This document shows positions 37,301 through 49,499 of a stretch of DNA of 64,000 nucleotides, in pieces; the stretch's first letter is position 1; each line of letters begins with the position of its first letter. Origin of the DNA: Diospyros lotus (Eukaryota; Streptophyta; Magnoliopsida; Ericales; Ebenaceae). Position numbers and translations under genes: made by a program. The DNA lies in the NCBI RefSeq assembly GCF_014633365.1, contig NC_068346.1:34783191-34847190 (forward strand), written 5' to 3'. The notes under the pieces were generated by a model. That model did no database searches. It was given only the letters and a program-made list of their open reading frames with translations, and was not told the DNA's origin.

Positions 37301-37388
37301 ATGATACGAAATGTTGACAAGGAAATGATATTTTTTTAAAATGTATGATACGAAATGTTGACAAGGAAATGATATTTTTTTAAAAAGT
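37301..37388. repeat. 44-bp perfect or near-perfect tandem duplication
   Basis: ATGATACGAAATGTTGACAA begins at 37301 and 37345, with the same following GGAAATGATATTTTTTTAAAA. Confidence 0.9.
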
Positions 37389-38070
37389 AAGAAACATAAA
37401 TGCGGGAAAAACACATAAATAAAAAATATATATGGGCCTTTTGTAAATATAATTTTACTATAAAAATTATAAAAAAATAGTTATTGAATCTAAAAAGAAA
37501 GCATAAATTTCATAATACATACAAACAAATATAAACACAAGTTTTATTATTCATAAATCATGACTTACTAATTAAAAATAAATAATAAACTTAAATAAAG
37601 AAACTAATCAAATATAATACAAAATAATCAAACATAACATCATCTAACCTCTTTTTGAACTGGAAATTCCATCTCTAACCTATTCGGAAATGCGTTTTCA
37701 ATCATTTTTTAATATTACAAAATTACCCCCAATTTTTATTTTTTGTTGATATTTCCCAGTGTTTCAATATGAAAAAAGTTTTAAAAATGTCAAAACGACA
37801 CCCTTGAGGTGTTTCGTGCATCATAGTGTATATAATGTGAGAGATGGAAATTCAATCTTAAGTCCAATCTCGCAATTGGTTTGGACTAGACCACATGGTT
37901 ATCTTTTATCAAGTTCGACCCAATAAGCAGGGCCTGCTAATGTATACATACAATTATATGTACACATCTAGTATGTATGCATTATACTGGATACATATGT
38001 ATACACTGTACAGTCCATATATATGTGTAATATATATGTAGTATATACATTACACACTACGGCATATGTA
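37389..38070. other. AT-rich intergenic DNA up to the copia insertion
   Basis: No gene. 37940-38070 is a TATACAT/GTATAC-rich stretch similar to 48085-48180, and so is probably the left edge of dispersed repeat copy A. Confidence 0.4.
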
Positions 38071-38904
38071 TCACATGTTGTGGGTCTGTGTGTGAGTATG
38101 TGCTCTAGTGTCCCACATCGACTGTGTAAAGAGAAAGGAATGGGTATTTATACTCCTTCCTTACACTTGGGGTTAGGCCTTAAGGGGCACCTAGATTTTG
38201 TAAACAGGCGAGCCCTTAGGCCTTCATACGCTCTCGTCCGTCCAATCGATAAGGTGGGTCGGCTGTCTATATATAGAGCAGACTTTCAAGTAATTACTTT
38301 ATGTCACTTTAGTTGCTTCAAGCGTCAAAAATTTATGTCGACGATCAATGCTGGCTTGAATAACACGACTGCTCGGTGCCCTTGACTCAACTATATAAGG
38401 TTGGTCGAGCTTTGTTGTTTGCATCACCCATTTCAAAATTATTTCAATTTTGTATCTCGATTGTTTGTCTGTCATAGAGAACAAATACCTTAGAGAAGTT
38501 CTACTAGATCAGACTGTTCATGGTCATCGTTTGCCAAAGCTGACTATTGTATCCTATGTGGACAGTCATCGGAGCTTGCCAGTGACTGGAGCAAGGGCGT
38601 TTCTATCTTCAGGATAGCGTTTTCCAACGTGCCTCAGTCGTCAATTTCCTTCTGCTTCCTACTGAGTTTCCTATTCCAGTGGTGTACTTGCCGAATCGTT
38701 ATCCTCCTGTTGTCGTTGCTTCATCAGAATCTGGGTTTGTAATATTGTATATCTTTATTTGCTTGTTGTTATTATACTGAAGTATACTGTTGTGGATTTT
38801 TCCTAATGGGGAGTTTGCTATAATCAGTGCCATTTGTATACAATTATTGTTACTGTTTCAACATTCTAAAGACAAAAAGAAAGGAAATAATAAAAAAAAA
38901 ACAT

Positions 38905-39018
38905 ATGGCTTCCATCCTTACCAATGTTACTGCTGCCACCGCATCGACCTCTACTACAGACGTGCATAGCACAATTTATTATGGAGTTAAAATTTATCGC
39001 TTTGGATATAGCAGGTGA
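38905..39018 (+). pseudogene. gag N-terminal remnant of the copia element
   Basis: An ATG at 38905, 42 bases after the 5' LTR, opens 37 codons starting MASILTNVTAATASTST and ending at TGA. Placement and the Ser/Thr/Ala-rich start suit copia gag. It is truncated at the internal deletion. Confidence 0.55.
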
Positions 39019-39060
39019 AGAACAGAATAGCTTCGAAATTTCCTTAAAGACATTCTGTTA

Positions 39061-39261
39061 TGGCCAAATCCTGTAAACGCCATATGTATCTATTGTGACA
39101 ACTTAGCTGCTTTGATACGAGTTAAAAATAATGTTTACAATGGGAAGTCAAAACATATAAGACGTAGGCATAATACTATAAGGTAGCTTCTTACCAACGG
39201 AATAATCTCCATTGACTATGTAAAATCTAAGGAAAATTTGGCCGATCCTTTGACCAAATGA
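39061..39261 (+). pseudogene. Ty1/copia RNase H C-terminal remnant
   Basis: The frame from 39061 reads WPNPVNAICIYCDNLAAL, then YNGKSKHIRRRHNTIR, a stop at the position where the family has Gln, then DYVKSKENLADPLTK and TGA. GKSKHIRRRH and ADPLTK are the hallmark end of copia polyproteins. It is broken by the internal stop and by loss of everything upstream. Confidence 0.9.
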
Positions 39262-40789
39262 GTGACAAGAAAGCAAATTACCTATACGTCTAAGGGAATG
39301 GGGCTAAAGCCCGTGGAATGAATTTTTCAATGGTAACCTAACCTAGTTGACTAGAGATCTCAAGATCTGGGTTAAATAGGCAAATTGGCTGGAATAATTT
39401 ATAGTCAACACATTAAGGAACTTATAATTTCTTCCCCAGTTCCTAGTAGAGAAGAAAGTATGTGATCTGTCAGTGATACATGTAGTATTGATATCTTGTT
39501 AAAAGTGGAGTAACGACAGAGTACTCTTAATCAATGATTACCTATGTGAGAGTTGAAGTGGGTCGCTTCTATGATAACTATTCAAAGGGCTTGGGTTCTT
39601 TAGAGCTCTCATGAATTCAAGATGTCATCCAGGACCAAAATGGACACAATCATATAAAATTCATTCGTATAAGATGAGTTGTGTGTAATATATATTGTCT
39701 TGATTTACCACAAGAAGGATAGTTCAAGAGCTGACTTCACTATTTTTTTTGGTAAGTTCGATGGATATTCAATAAGGAAGGCTCAAGTCCAAAAGACACC
39801 TTAACTGACACATAACTTGTTTGTTTGCTCTCCATGGCGTCGTGTTAGTTTATTTGTTTTAGCACACTTACACTCATGCAAGGGATTGCTGTGGGTCTAT
39901 GTGTGAGTGTAAGTGTGAGTGTGTGCTCTAGTGTCCCACATTGGTTGTGCAAAGAAAAGGAAGTGGGTATTTATACTCCTCCCTTACACTTGGGGTTTGG
40001 CCCTAAGAGGCACCCAAATTTTGCGAGTGAACGAGCCCCTAGACCCTCGCACGTCACCGCTCATTTGGTCGGTCAAGTTGGATGTCAATATATAAATTTG
40101 TTATATAATAAAATTTTAAATAATAATTATTTTATTTTCCTTTCTTCCCTTCCACATTTTCCATTGACATTTTATTTTTCAAGCACATTGGGATTCCAAG
40201 CAAACTTCCAAGTAATTACTTCCTATCGCTTTGGTTGCTTCAAACGTTGGAAATTTATGTCGACGATTAATACTTGCTTGAATGACACGACTACTCAGTG
40301 CCCTCGACTCAGCTATATAAGGTTGGTCAAGCTTTGCTGTTTACATTGCCCATTTTAGAATTCTTTTGAGTTTGTATCTCGACTATTTGTTTATCACAAA
40401 AAGCAAGTGCTTTAGAGAAGTTCTGTCAGATTTAGGCATTTGTGGTTATTGTTCACCAAAGTCGAACATTGTATCCTGCGTGGAGAGTCATCGGAGCCTG
40501 CAGTGGCCAGAGCAGGGCATTTCTATCTTTAAGATATCGCTTTCCAGTGTGCCTCAATCGTTGGTTTCCTTCTACTTCTTGTCAAGTTTCCTATTTCAGT
40601 GGTGTACTTGTCGAATTGTTATCCTTTTGTTGCCGCTGCTTCGCCAAAATCTGGGTTTACAATACTATATATCTTTATTTGCTTGTTGTTATTATACTGA
40701 AGTATACTATTGTGGAATTTTCCTTATGAGGAGTTTGCTATAATCAATTCCATTTGTATACATATTATTGTTACTGTTTCAACATCACA

Positions 40790-42480
40790 TACATTGTTGT
40801 ATGTATGACAATACGTAAATTGGACCGGTCCGATCCAGTTTGGTCTTACCCTTTTCGGTTTGATCTTTAATCCAAATTTTGATCTTGCCTAGGATTAATT
40901 GAACACCCCTATACAGTTAAAAAAAATAAAACGTGCTTAAGATTATTCTATAAGTTTTTAAAACATATTGCGTGAATTCAATCAACACAAATTACGTATA
41001 TATGATCTCGTTTTACTAGAGTTTGAATTCTCATAACAAGTGAACTAGTATAGTTTGCTTTACCATTGTACTAATCCTTAAATGGTATTTGGTTAGATAG
41101 CATGTGTTAAAATAAACAAAATAATGGAGTATCAAGATAAGACTAGAATGTTTTCCGAACTAAGATATAAAATTGTCAAGATAAGACTGAGAAGTATTTC
41201 AAGATTTTTATGGAACTATTTGTTAAATTTTTTGAAATGTACTAGATGACACAAGCGTCATTTTTCTCTTATTTGTAAGGATCAAGATATATTTATCTTG
41301 AGGGAGGGAGAGATAAGTATATCTAGAAAAATCAAGATAAGAAATCACATGACTTCTTTTTTAAGTGTTATTAGATAAGTTTAACAAACACGTTGGAAAG
41401 GACAAACATTCGAAATGCTTCCCATATTTACTCTTTTTCACTTCATATCTTGATTAACAAATAATGTTTTAAGATTTAAAGGTAGTTAAGATAAATTTAA
41501 AATTATTTATCAACTTTTTGAAACTACTGGAAATGTTGAGATGGTCAGGTTGTTGTCTGATTTTAAAGCTAGTGGACTAATGATTTGTAAAAGCTTTATA
41601 TGGTTAGCTTTTGATTTCTAAAGCCTTAAAGTTGAGCAAGCAAAAGACTGATATACCCTTAAACAAATTTCAAAATTTTAACCTATGCCCTTTTGTCTTC
41701 CTTATTATTGTTTGCTAGTTGTAAGTCATAACTACCATGGTTATAAGTCGTAACTACCATCAACCATCACCATTACAGTTGCCATCTCTTATAGTAGCAA
41801 TAGTTCATTAAGTTTCGTATTGCTTTCGATTCCAAAATTGCTTGAATCCAACAAGTTAATGGGTTTCATTGGTAACTAGGATGCTTTCCCAATCACCAGT
41901 AGAGGCTTTTGTTTTTTTTTAAATTTATTTATGCATGATTATATTGATATAAATATATTTTTCACACCTTTTAACCAAACAAGTACTTAGAGTAGAACAA
42001 TGACGCTTTAACAACCAACAAATCTTTTTATCTTGCGAGAGATGCTTTTGATATTTGAAATTGTTTTTGTTCGAACACAATAATAGAACTTATATTGAGG
42101 AATTCCTTTTCAAGCTACAAGAACTCTACAAAAATGAAATCAATCAGAAGGCACAAGGTATTTTCCTATGCAAATACTCTAATATCTAAGTCGAATTCAT
42201 TAAAATCAAAAGAAGTTGTAGAGCTCTTGAATGAGTAAAATTGACTTACTTAGGAGGATGAATCCATCTCTATATATAGATGAAATTGATGGGAAATGAT
42301 AACAATCATTGATATTTAGGGATCAAGATTACTTCGAATACTCCTTATTCATTATACTTGTTTTAACCTAGTCTTCAAAATAGTTCCCCCAAGAAGATCT
42401 TCAAGGGACGTGCTCACTTTTATATAGGTATCCATGCTAGGAAGGCATCCTTGAAAAGGCCTAATCAATAGCTAAGGCCA
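40790..42480. repeat. Dispersed repeat family R1, copy A
   Basis: It aligns in order with 48060-49490 (copy B) and in part with 49500-50780 (copy C) and 59445-60240 (copy D). Landmarks are TTTGATCTTTAATCCAAATTT at 40858, GTTGAGATGGTCAGG near 41535, TCCTTATTATTGTTTGC near 41700, AACAACCAACAAATC near 42010 and GGAGGATGAATCC near 42250. The copy is interrupted by a MITE at about 41089-41519 and abuts the copia element on its left. No protein domain is recognised. CTCTATATATAGATG near 42268 could be a TATA-type box of a long-decayed LTR. Confidence 0.7.
41089..41519. mobile_element. MITE nested in repeat R1 copy A
   Basis: Copy B reads straight through AAATGGTATTTTGGAACTATTG at 48448-48470, whereas copy A has about 430 bp between AATGGTATTT and GAAACTACTGG. 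The inserted DNA is the family of 4711-5075 (TTAACAAACACGTTGG, GATTAACAAATAATG). Copy B thus gives the empty site. Confidence 0.65.
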
Positions 42481-43500
42481 AAGTCAAATTATAATAAAAA
42501 ATAAACTAAAATTAATAAAAAAGAAAAAAATGAAGAAGAAAGCATAGCAAGGTAGCGCCTACCCTAATAAATAAGGGCCGACAGCCTTGCTAATGGATCT
42601 TTTTTACTGTGCAAGGGGCCCATATTGCACGCATGAGCCTACCGTTGTGCCCACGCGGCCCTCCACAACCCTTTCGTGCAGTCACTTTCTACCAACCTTG
42701 TCGATCGCCTACCACACGTGCATCCTCAACAGCCACCTACACTAGTTGCATGCCTCGCACACCTTAGAGTGCCCACGACTAGTTATTCACATGCCCTAAC
42801 CATGCCATGCACCCTCACATCCCTCGTAGCCTTTCACACACATCCGTCTTCAGAAGCCCACCCTTGAGTAGAGGATTCTTCAGCGTGCACGCCTCAGTCA
42901 CATGCACGCCCATGCAAGCCCATTTGTCGCACGCCCTTCGACTGACACACCTGCGTGCCTCCTCATGTTGTGCTACGTGCCTTGCCACACCATGCATCAT
43001 GCCACGTGTTCCTTCTTTATGAGCACACCTTTAGAGCATGTTGCCTCATGGCGGTAAGGCCAGCCTCCTAGGGCTCTCCTTTCTCACAGGACCTTTCCCG
43101 CCTTGGAAGGGTTTTTCACCTTGATCCCTCCATGCATGCCTAACCTCAAGACCACTGGATGTAGTAGGGGAGTCATGTGCTCCTTACATTCGTGTGTCAC
43201 GTGCCAATCACGTGTCCCAATCACACCTGACCTCTATAAATACCCATTAATCCCTAGACCACTAACAAACCATTCCAACCACAAAGCTTTTTTCTCTACC
43301 CTTCCGTGTCACTTACCTAAAGGGTTCACCTAAACAGTTCATTCACACTGCTAACATGCGCACTTCTTTACAATACACCCATGGACCTTATCTGCACAAC
43401 ACACCTAAGCATACTACAACTAGACATCTCTACTTCTTCATAACCTATACTGACTTAGGCATCGGGGGGCTCACGTAGAAGAAATCCCCACATGCTTTCT
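42481..43500 (+). mobile_element. Gypsy-type LTR remnant, plus orientation
   Basis: A GC-richer tract with CACGC/CATGC words leads to CCTCTATAAATACCC at about 43230 (TATA box). After a transcribed-type stretch comes CTGACTTAGGCATCGGGG near 43450, resembling the R/U5 segment of plant gypsy LTRs (an xxACTTAGGCATCGGAG form). No paired LTR or coding interior is seen here. Open frames at 42676-43022 come from CAC/CCA repetition and are not credited. Confidence 0.5.
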
Positions 43501-45421
43501 AACTGTTTTTTTAAAGGGAATCACCAATACTATGGTATGGGCAAAAATAGATTTTTTTTCGTGTATTAGATACACACAGCGAAATATAATATACACATCA
43601 TACATAGCTTGGGTATTTAAGCAACACGCATATACAACAAATAATGCATAAATAAATGCATACATGTTGCCTGATGAAGGGATGAAATACAAAACTGGTT
43701 TCTGTATTGAGACAGAGTCCACCTCACGTTGTGGTGATCCTAGTTGGTCCACACCTAATATGCAGTAGGGTATCGTTCCGGTTGCCTCTTCACGTGCTAG
43801 ACATAGAGGATCTACGTATCACCAGTGCCTGTGTCTCTAAATTACGCGTGTAACAGTTACATGTATAATTTCTATGAATATACAGACTGAAGCAAAAAGA
43901 AAAAGAAGAAAAGCAACCTTAGAAGAAGAGAAGAGAGAGACAGAGACAAAAGCTTTGCCTCTACTCTTTTTAAACCAATCTCTCCCATTTTCTTTTATCT
44001 TCCGTGCAACCCTCCCTCACCCTCAATTATTATTTCAATAATTCAAGAGGTTACTATGTGATTTTACTATGCATTTTCACTATGCACTATACACCATGCA
44101 CTATACAAATTTCGGCGCCACTTCTTATTGTGCAATTTTTAATTGATTTCATACTATGCACTATGCACTATTACTATACACTATGCATTTCAACTATGCA
44201 CTATTGGCAAGGGCCAATGGTCAACATCTGACCAATCAATTCCAGAGACATTCTTGGACACACAATGTCAATACCAAATGCAATACTATATGGTGTGTGA
44301 CTTTCTAGGTTCATTATCCACCAGTAATCAAATAACACCAAAATCATTTTCAATATCGATCAACCCCTTGACCTATCAATGAAACTTCTCCAAATCCCCA
44401 CGACTTTTTGAGAGTTCTTGAATAGCTCCTAGTAGCGGTTCAGGACAGTATAAGTGGTAGTGAAGTCTCAGTTCAAGTTAACCTATTACAGTTGACGATT
44501 ACCATGTGCATCATTCTTCCATTACCTAACGTCCCAACTGAGTGAGAGTCATGGAGTGACAAAGTCACAAACTCAGTAACTATGTGTCAGACCTCATTAA
44601 TGTGACCAGATGACACCTCAAGAAACACCTTTCCTAACTTTTAATCTGCCCTGACCAGGGATTATTCTATCACATTAATAGTAGATCACATAGAACGTTC
44701 ACCCCATCAAATACTGATGAGGGTGACGGATCCTATTCCCAACACCTGTCTCCATATACCAGTAATACGGAATCACATAGATGAACGTTCTCACCTCCCA
44801 ATTGGATGGTTCAGTTCATTAGCAAATCTCGCACACCAATACACAAAACAACCACATTGGTTTAAGTCTAAGGATCAATACACCATTGCAAGCTGATGGC
44901 ATGACCATTATCCACCAGGCCATGTGGTTAGTCATTGACGTCATATTCGGTTGATTGTTTCCTAACGACCACTTGCAGGTTTACCAGTGATATCTCATGT
45001 CATATGGCACGTGACACGCCATCCTCCCATCAATATCCCCATATTGAATGAGATAGTAACCTATGTGCTAGTCCATACTTGATTAATCAAAGTCCTCATT
45101 CAAAGAATCTAAGGACTAGGAATAGTTTAAGATATTTTGTAACCAGATAATCTTGTCACACAATCTCAACACTTTGAGAATAAGATTCTCATATAGAAGA
45201 TCTAAGGTCTCATTCATATAATTAATTGAAGAAAATACGAATGAAAAAACCTTGTCTTTTATAGATTTATACAAAAACACAATTAATGCATTAAAACAAG
45301 CCCGCTAAATGTCATCCAAATCTAGTATCATGGCACACAACACTAACACTTTTACCCCACAGACCTCTCTAAAGACTCATTTGCAGACTCAACAGGCATC
45401 TTTTAGAGACTGATCCAAGTT
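43501..45421 (-). mobile_element. Retrotransposon remnant, non-coding, probably minus orientation
   Basis: Contains unique-looking sequence with CACAACGTGAGGTGG (minus strand) near 43722, a run of CTATGCACTAT words at 44060-44210, and long sequence of even composition to 45340 with no open frames. This texture fits the untranslated or LTR-adjacent portion of a retroelement. I cannot assign a family. Confidence 0.35.
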
Positions 45422-45426
45422 ACCCT

Positions 45427-47911
45427 TGTAACACCCTACCTTCTAGGGCGTTAAAATATATGCTAGGATATATATATATATATATATCTCAAACATGAAT
45501 CACAATAAATCCTCAACATAACCTTTATAGATTAACACACCCAAACATAGAGAATGAATGATATACTTTAAACATAAGTGAAAGTAATATCAGAACCTGT
45601 AAAGAATCTTGAAAACATAACATACGTGGATACTTACACATCATTCACCCAACATAACATTACAAATACTATTAAAGCCTAAACAATACAGTCGAATGAA
45701 ATAGATGGTCCTATCCCCGCATGAGACCCACAAAATTTCCGTCACGTTCATGTCTCGATCACCTGTTTGCCCTTCAGGCTGCTTGCCTCGCCTGGAACGT
45801 GGAATATTCCAGGGACATAGTCCAAATATTAAAAGATGTGTAATCTTCTAAGAGAGGGTTAAAATAATCATGAATGAATGATGCATGGACATATATAAAC
45901 ATATACCCTAGTGTAACTTTCTTGGCCTGACAGCTCGACATGGAATCCTAGGTAGAATCTCGAACTTTTGCAGGATTATCTTAACGTTGTTCCATCAATT
46001 TCCCTTGGGAAATTACGGCTACACTATCAGGGTGACATCCCAATCCCATGCACGAGTTTCAATATAATAATAATATCGTGCCATGCGAATATCATGACTT
46101 TCCATGCAATTAAATATTAACAAATATGACAAAGATGATCATAACATAAATAAATATCATGCATAGTAATAGTAATCATGTCATATATGGGTATTTGGGA
46201 CAAAATCGCTCACCTTAAAATAGAAATTCGGCTTGCCTCGATTTGTGTGTCAATCTAAAAAATAATGCAAATCGTCAAGATCTTTGGCCAAATCACTTTA
46301 TGCCCAATCATTTCCAAGAAAAATCAATAATCTAATTTTTTTCAGACTTTTTCTTATTTTTTCTCTATTTTTCGTCTATTTTTCATAATTATAAATTTTT
46401 CTAAAATTCAAAATAAATACCTAATTAAGTAATTTATTCAAATTTTATTCATTAAAATACTAAAATAACATTTCTAATCTTTAGAAAAATTTTGGGAATT
46501 TTCCAAAACCTCTTCCTATTTTTTTCTAATTAACTTTTATTTTAAAATTTTAAAATAATTATTTTCTCATGAAATTTCTCAAATAAAAATTCATAAAAGT
46601 AAGATATTATTTTTTCTTGTATTTCTAGACATTTTTTCAGAATTTTATCCCTCTTATTTTTATTTTTAATTTATTTTTCTTTATTTTTAGCATTTAAAAT
46701 AATAAAAATTACTTTCGATCGTCTTTTCCCACGCCGGCACACCAGAAAATCAAACGGCTTATACCAAAAGATAGCCCACCTTGAATTGATCACCCTGACC
46801 AAATTTGAGCTTGAAAGAACACCCCAAAAACCTCTCTTCGGGCAAAAATCAGTCCGACTCTAGCAAGATTTGATTTTTCCGGCGAAGCTCAATTACCCCT
46901 TCAAACGGACTCCAAATGGTCTCAAACGTTCCAGATCAAAGATCCATGACCTCAGGATAAAAATCCCTATGGTATTAACCCTCGAATCATTCTCTAACCC
47001 CTTAGATCTGAAGGTTAAACTTTTGGAAAAAAACTTTCAATTTCGACCCCTATTTATACTCAAAATTGGACCTTAGAAATGGCTAATAATCGACACAATG
47101 AACACCCCAAGTACTAACCCATCCACTTTTGGCCACAATGGATCTAATCCAAAGCCAAAAATTGATAAAAATCATCCAACTACTTCATTAACATTGAGCC
47201 GAAATTTAGATACCATTCTTACTCGATTTTGGCTAATGGCCATAGCCAATCGACTCACCATCACGAGGGCCACCCATTGGCGAGCTTCCCGACAGTCGGT
47301 AGGCACTGCCGGCAATGACAGTGACGACCGACCAAGCCCATCCCCTACTTTTGAGAAATTGCACTTTAGCCTCCAAGAAAATTCCAAATTTCATTATAAC
47401 CTTACCTTTGCACCCCTAAAGAATCTAAAAACTCTTATAGGCCACTCAAGTTCTAAAATTTCCATTTACCCCTCAAAAACTTAGAAATTACGTCGCTTTG
47501 GTCTCCCTCGGGTAGTTTTAAGAAATTACATTTTGGCCCAATTTATCGATTTTATCAAAAATCCTTTTGTTTTCAACTCGAAACCACTTAAGGGTTATTC
47601 CTTACACAAAATTTAACTCCTCTAAGGGCTCTGTTAACTTTCGAGAGTCCCTTTTGGAAATTCAGTTTCTCAGGTTGAAACTTCGTTGTACCGAAAATTG
47701 CCTCGAATTTGACTTCTTTTAATGTTAAAAATCATGCCTCTAGACACTCGATATGAGAATACCCGATTCCTTAGGTATCTCATCTCCTGGGCCCTCCCTC
47801 TGACTGATTCGATCAATTTTTTGGGCTATTCTGATACCAATTTCCACAAAACCTTGATTTTTGCTTACAAATCCCTATTTCAAAAGTGACCCAAAGGTCT
47901 TGGGTATTACA
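45427..47911 (-). mobile_element. Solo LTR of the long TGTAAYRCCC family
   Basis: A 2485-bp LTR with ends TGTAACACCC (45427) and GGGTATTACA (47911), flanked by a perfect 5-bp target duplication ACCCT (45422-45426 and 47912-47916). No internal retroviral domains are inside or beside it, so it arose by recombination between the two LTRs of a full element. It aligns with 1-2460 (same orientation) and 61432-64000 (inverted), e.g. AACGTTGTTCCATCAATT near 45983. ORFs inside (46870-47484) are LTR sequence. Confidence 0.9.
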
Positions 47912-47916
47912 ACCCT

Positions 47917-48060
47917 TGCCTCTTCAGTGCTTTCTCCACTTGTTCCCTCGAACAACGAGTCGAGCCCTCGACTGTCGGTCTCCTCCGACAACTCCTTACT
48001 ATTTTTTCTCGCTTGGCTCAGCCGATTGTTTGTCAAGATTTCTCTACATACAAATTCAAT
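47917..48060. other. Short flank between the solo LTR and repeat R1 copy B
   Basis: Resembles the U3/R-type text near the end of the copia LTRs only loosely (GATTGTTTGTCAAGATTTC). No gene. Confidence 0.3.
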
Positions 48061-49490
48061 TGTTATATTCTGACAACAATACTATTATATGTATTGTTGT
48101 ATACATTAAACAATTATATGCATACATCCAATATATGTGTAGTATACCACATACTTATGTATACACTATACAACGCATGTAAATTGAACTAGTCCGATCC
48201 AATTTGGTCATACCTATTTTCGTTTGATCTTTAATCCAAATTTTGATCTTGACTAGGATTAATTGAACACTCCTATGGTGTTAAAAAAACAAAACATACT
48301 TAAGATTCTATAACTTTTAAAATATATTGCGTGAATTCAATTGACACAAATTGCATATATATATGATCTTGTTTTACAAGGGTTTGAATTCTCATGACAA
48401 AGTAGACTAGTATAGTTTGTTTTACTATTGTACTAATCCTTAAATGGTATTTTGGAACTATTGAAAGTGTTGGGATGGTCAAGTTGGTGCCCGGCTTTAA
48501 AGCTAAGAGACTAGTGATTTGTGAAAACTTTATATGGTTAGCTTTTGATTTCTAAAGTTCTAAAGTTGATGGAAAAAGTTAAAGTTAAACAAGGAAAAGA
48601 CTAATATATCCTTAAACAAATCTAAAAATTTCAACCTATGCCCCTTTATCTTCCTTGCCATTTTTTTGCTAGTTGTAGCTGTTGACTGCCATCACCATTA
48701 CAGTTGCTATTGCCTATACTGGCAGTAGTTTGTCGGTTTTGTATCACCATTGTTTCTTCTCTATCTCTTTGGGTTCAGAATTGTTGGAATCTAACAATTT
48801 GGAACCTTTAGAACCAATCGCTAATGGGTTTCATCGACGATTGAGATGTTTTTCCAATCATCGATAAAGGCTTCGGGTTTTTATTTTTTTAATTTTTTTA
48901 TTTATGATTATATTCATATAAATATATGGTTTATACAAATATATCATTAGATATATATATATATATATAAATGTATTAACAAAGCATAAATTTAAACATA
49001 AATTTTTAAATCATAAATGTATTTTTTAGAATAGAACAACGATACTTTAACAACCAACAAAGTTTTTTATCTTATGGGAGATGCTTTCGATATTTGAAAT
49101 TGTTTTTGCTTGAAAACAATAATAAAACTTATACTAAGGAATTTGTCTTCAAGCTCTAAGAAGTTTACAAAAACGAAATTGATCAGAAGACAATACTCCA
49201 ATATCTAAGTCAAATTCATTGAAATCAAAGGAAGTTGCAAAGCCCTTAAATGAGTAAAATTGGCTTACTTAGGAGGATGAATCCTCCTCTATTTATAGAT
49301 CAAATTGATGGGATGTGATAACAATCCCTGATATTTAGGGATCAATATTACTTTGAATATACTCCTTATTCATTATACTTGTTGTAACCTAGCATTCGAA
49401 ACAATTCTCTTGAAGAAGTTCTCGGCAAGATCTTCAAGGGAGGTGCCCGTTTTCGTATAAGTATTCGCGCTCGAAAAACGTTCTCAAAAA
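48061..49490. repeat. Dispersed repeat family R1, copy B
   Basis: The most continuous copy. It reads through both the copia and the MITE insertion points of copy A. It includes TTTGATCTTTAATCCAAATTT at 48226, GTTGGGATGGTCAAG near 48470, CATCATCGATAAAGGCTTC near 48858 and GGAGGATGAATCCTCC near 49272 followed by CTCTATTTATAGATC. Short open frames (47861-48182, 48682-48867) do not match between copies and are not credited. Confidence 0.7.
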
Positions 49491-49499
49491 GACCTAAAA

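Larger units (their letters stand above)
38071..40789 (+). mobile_element. Ty1/copia retrotransposon with most of the core deleted
   Basis: The target duplication TCACA lies at 38071-38075 and 40785-40789. The 5' LTR is 38076-38863 (788 bp) and the 3' LTR is 39887-40784 (898 bp). Both start TGYTGTGGGTCT and end CTGTTTCAACA. The LTRs differ by many substitutions and by a ~110-bp AT-rich stretch present only in the 3' copy (about 40085-40205), so the insertion is old. The 1023-bp interior keeps only the beginning of gag and the end of RNase H. Protease, integrase and most of reverse transcriptase are absent. No standard Met-tRNA primer site follows the 5' LTR. Each LTR carries TATTTATACTCC, a possible promoter. 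Confidence 0.9.

Noticed and set aside
38023..38385. 120-aa open frame as a gene
   Set aside because: It lies across the start of the 5' copia LTR. The 160-aa frame at 39876-40358 is the matching part of the 3' LTR, so both are LTR sequence.
42676..43022. His/Pro/Leu-rich frames as coding
   Set aside because: Produced by repeated CAC and CATGC words in an LTR-like tract; several frames are open at once, as expected for stop-poor GC-rich DNA.
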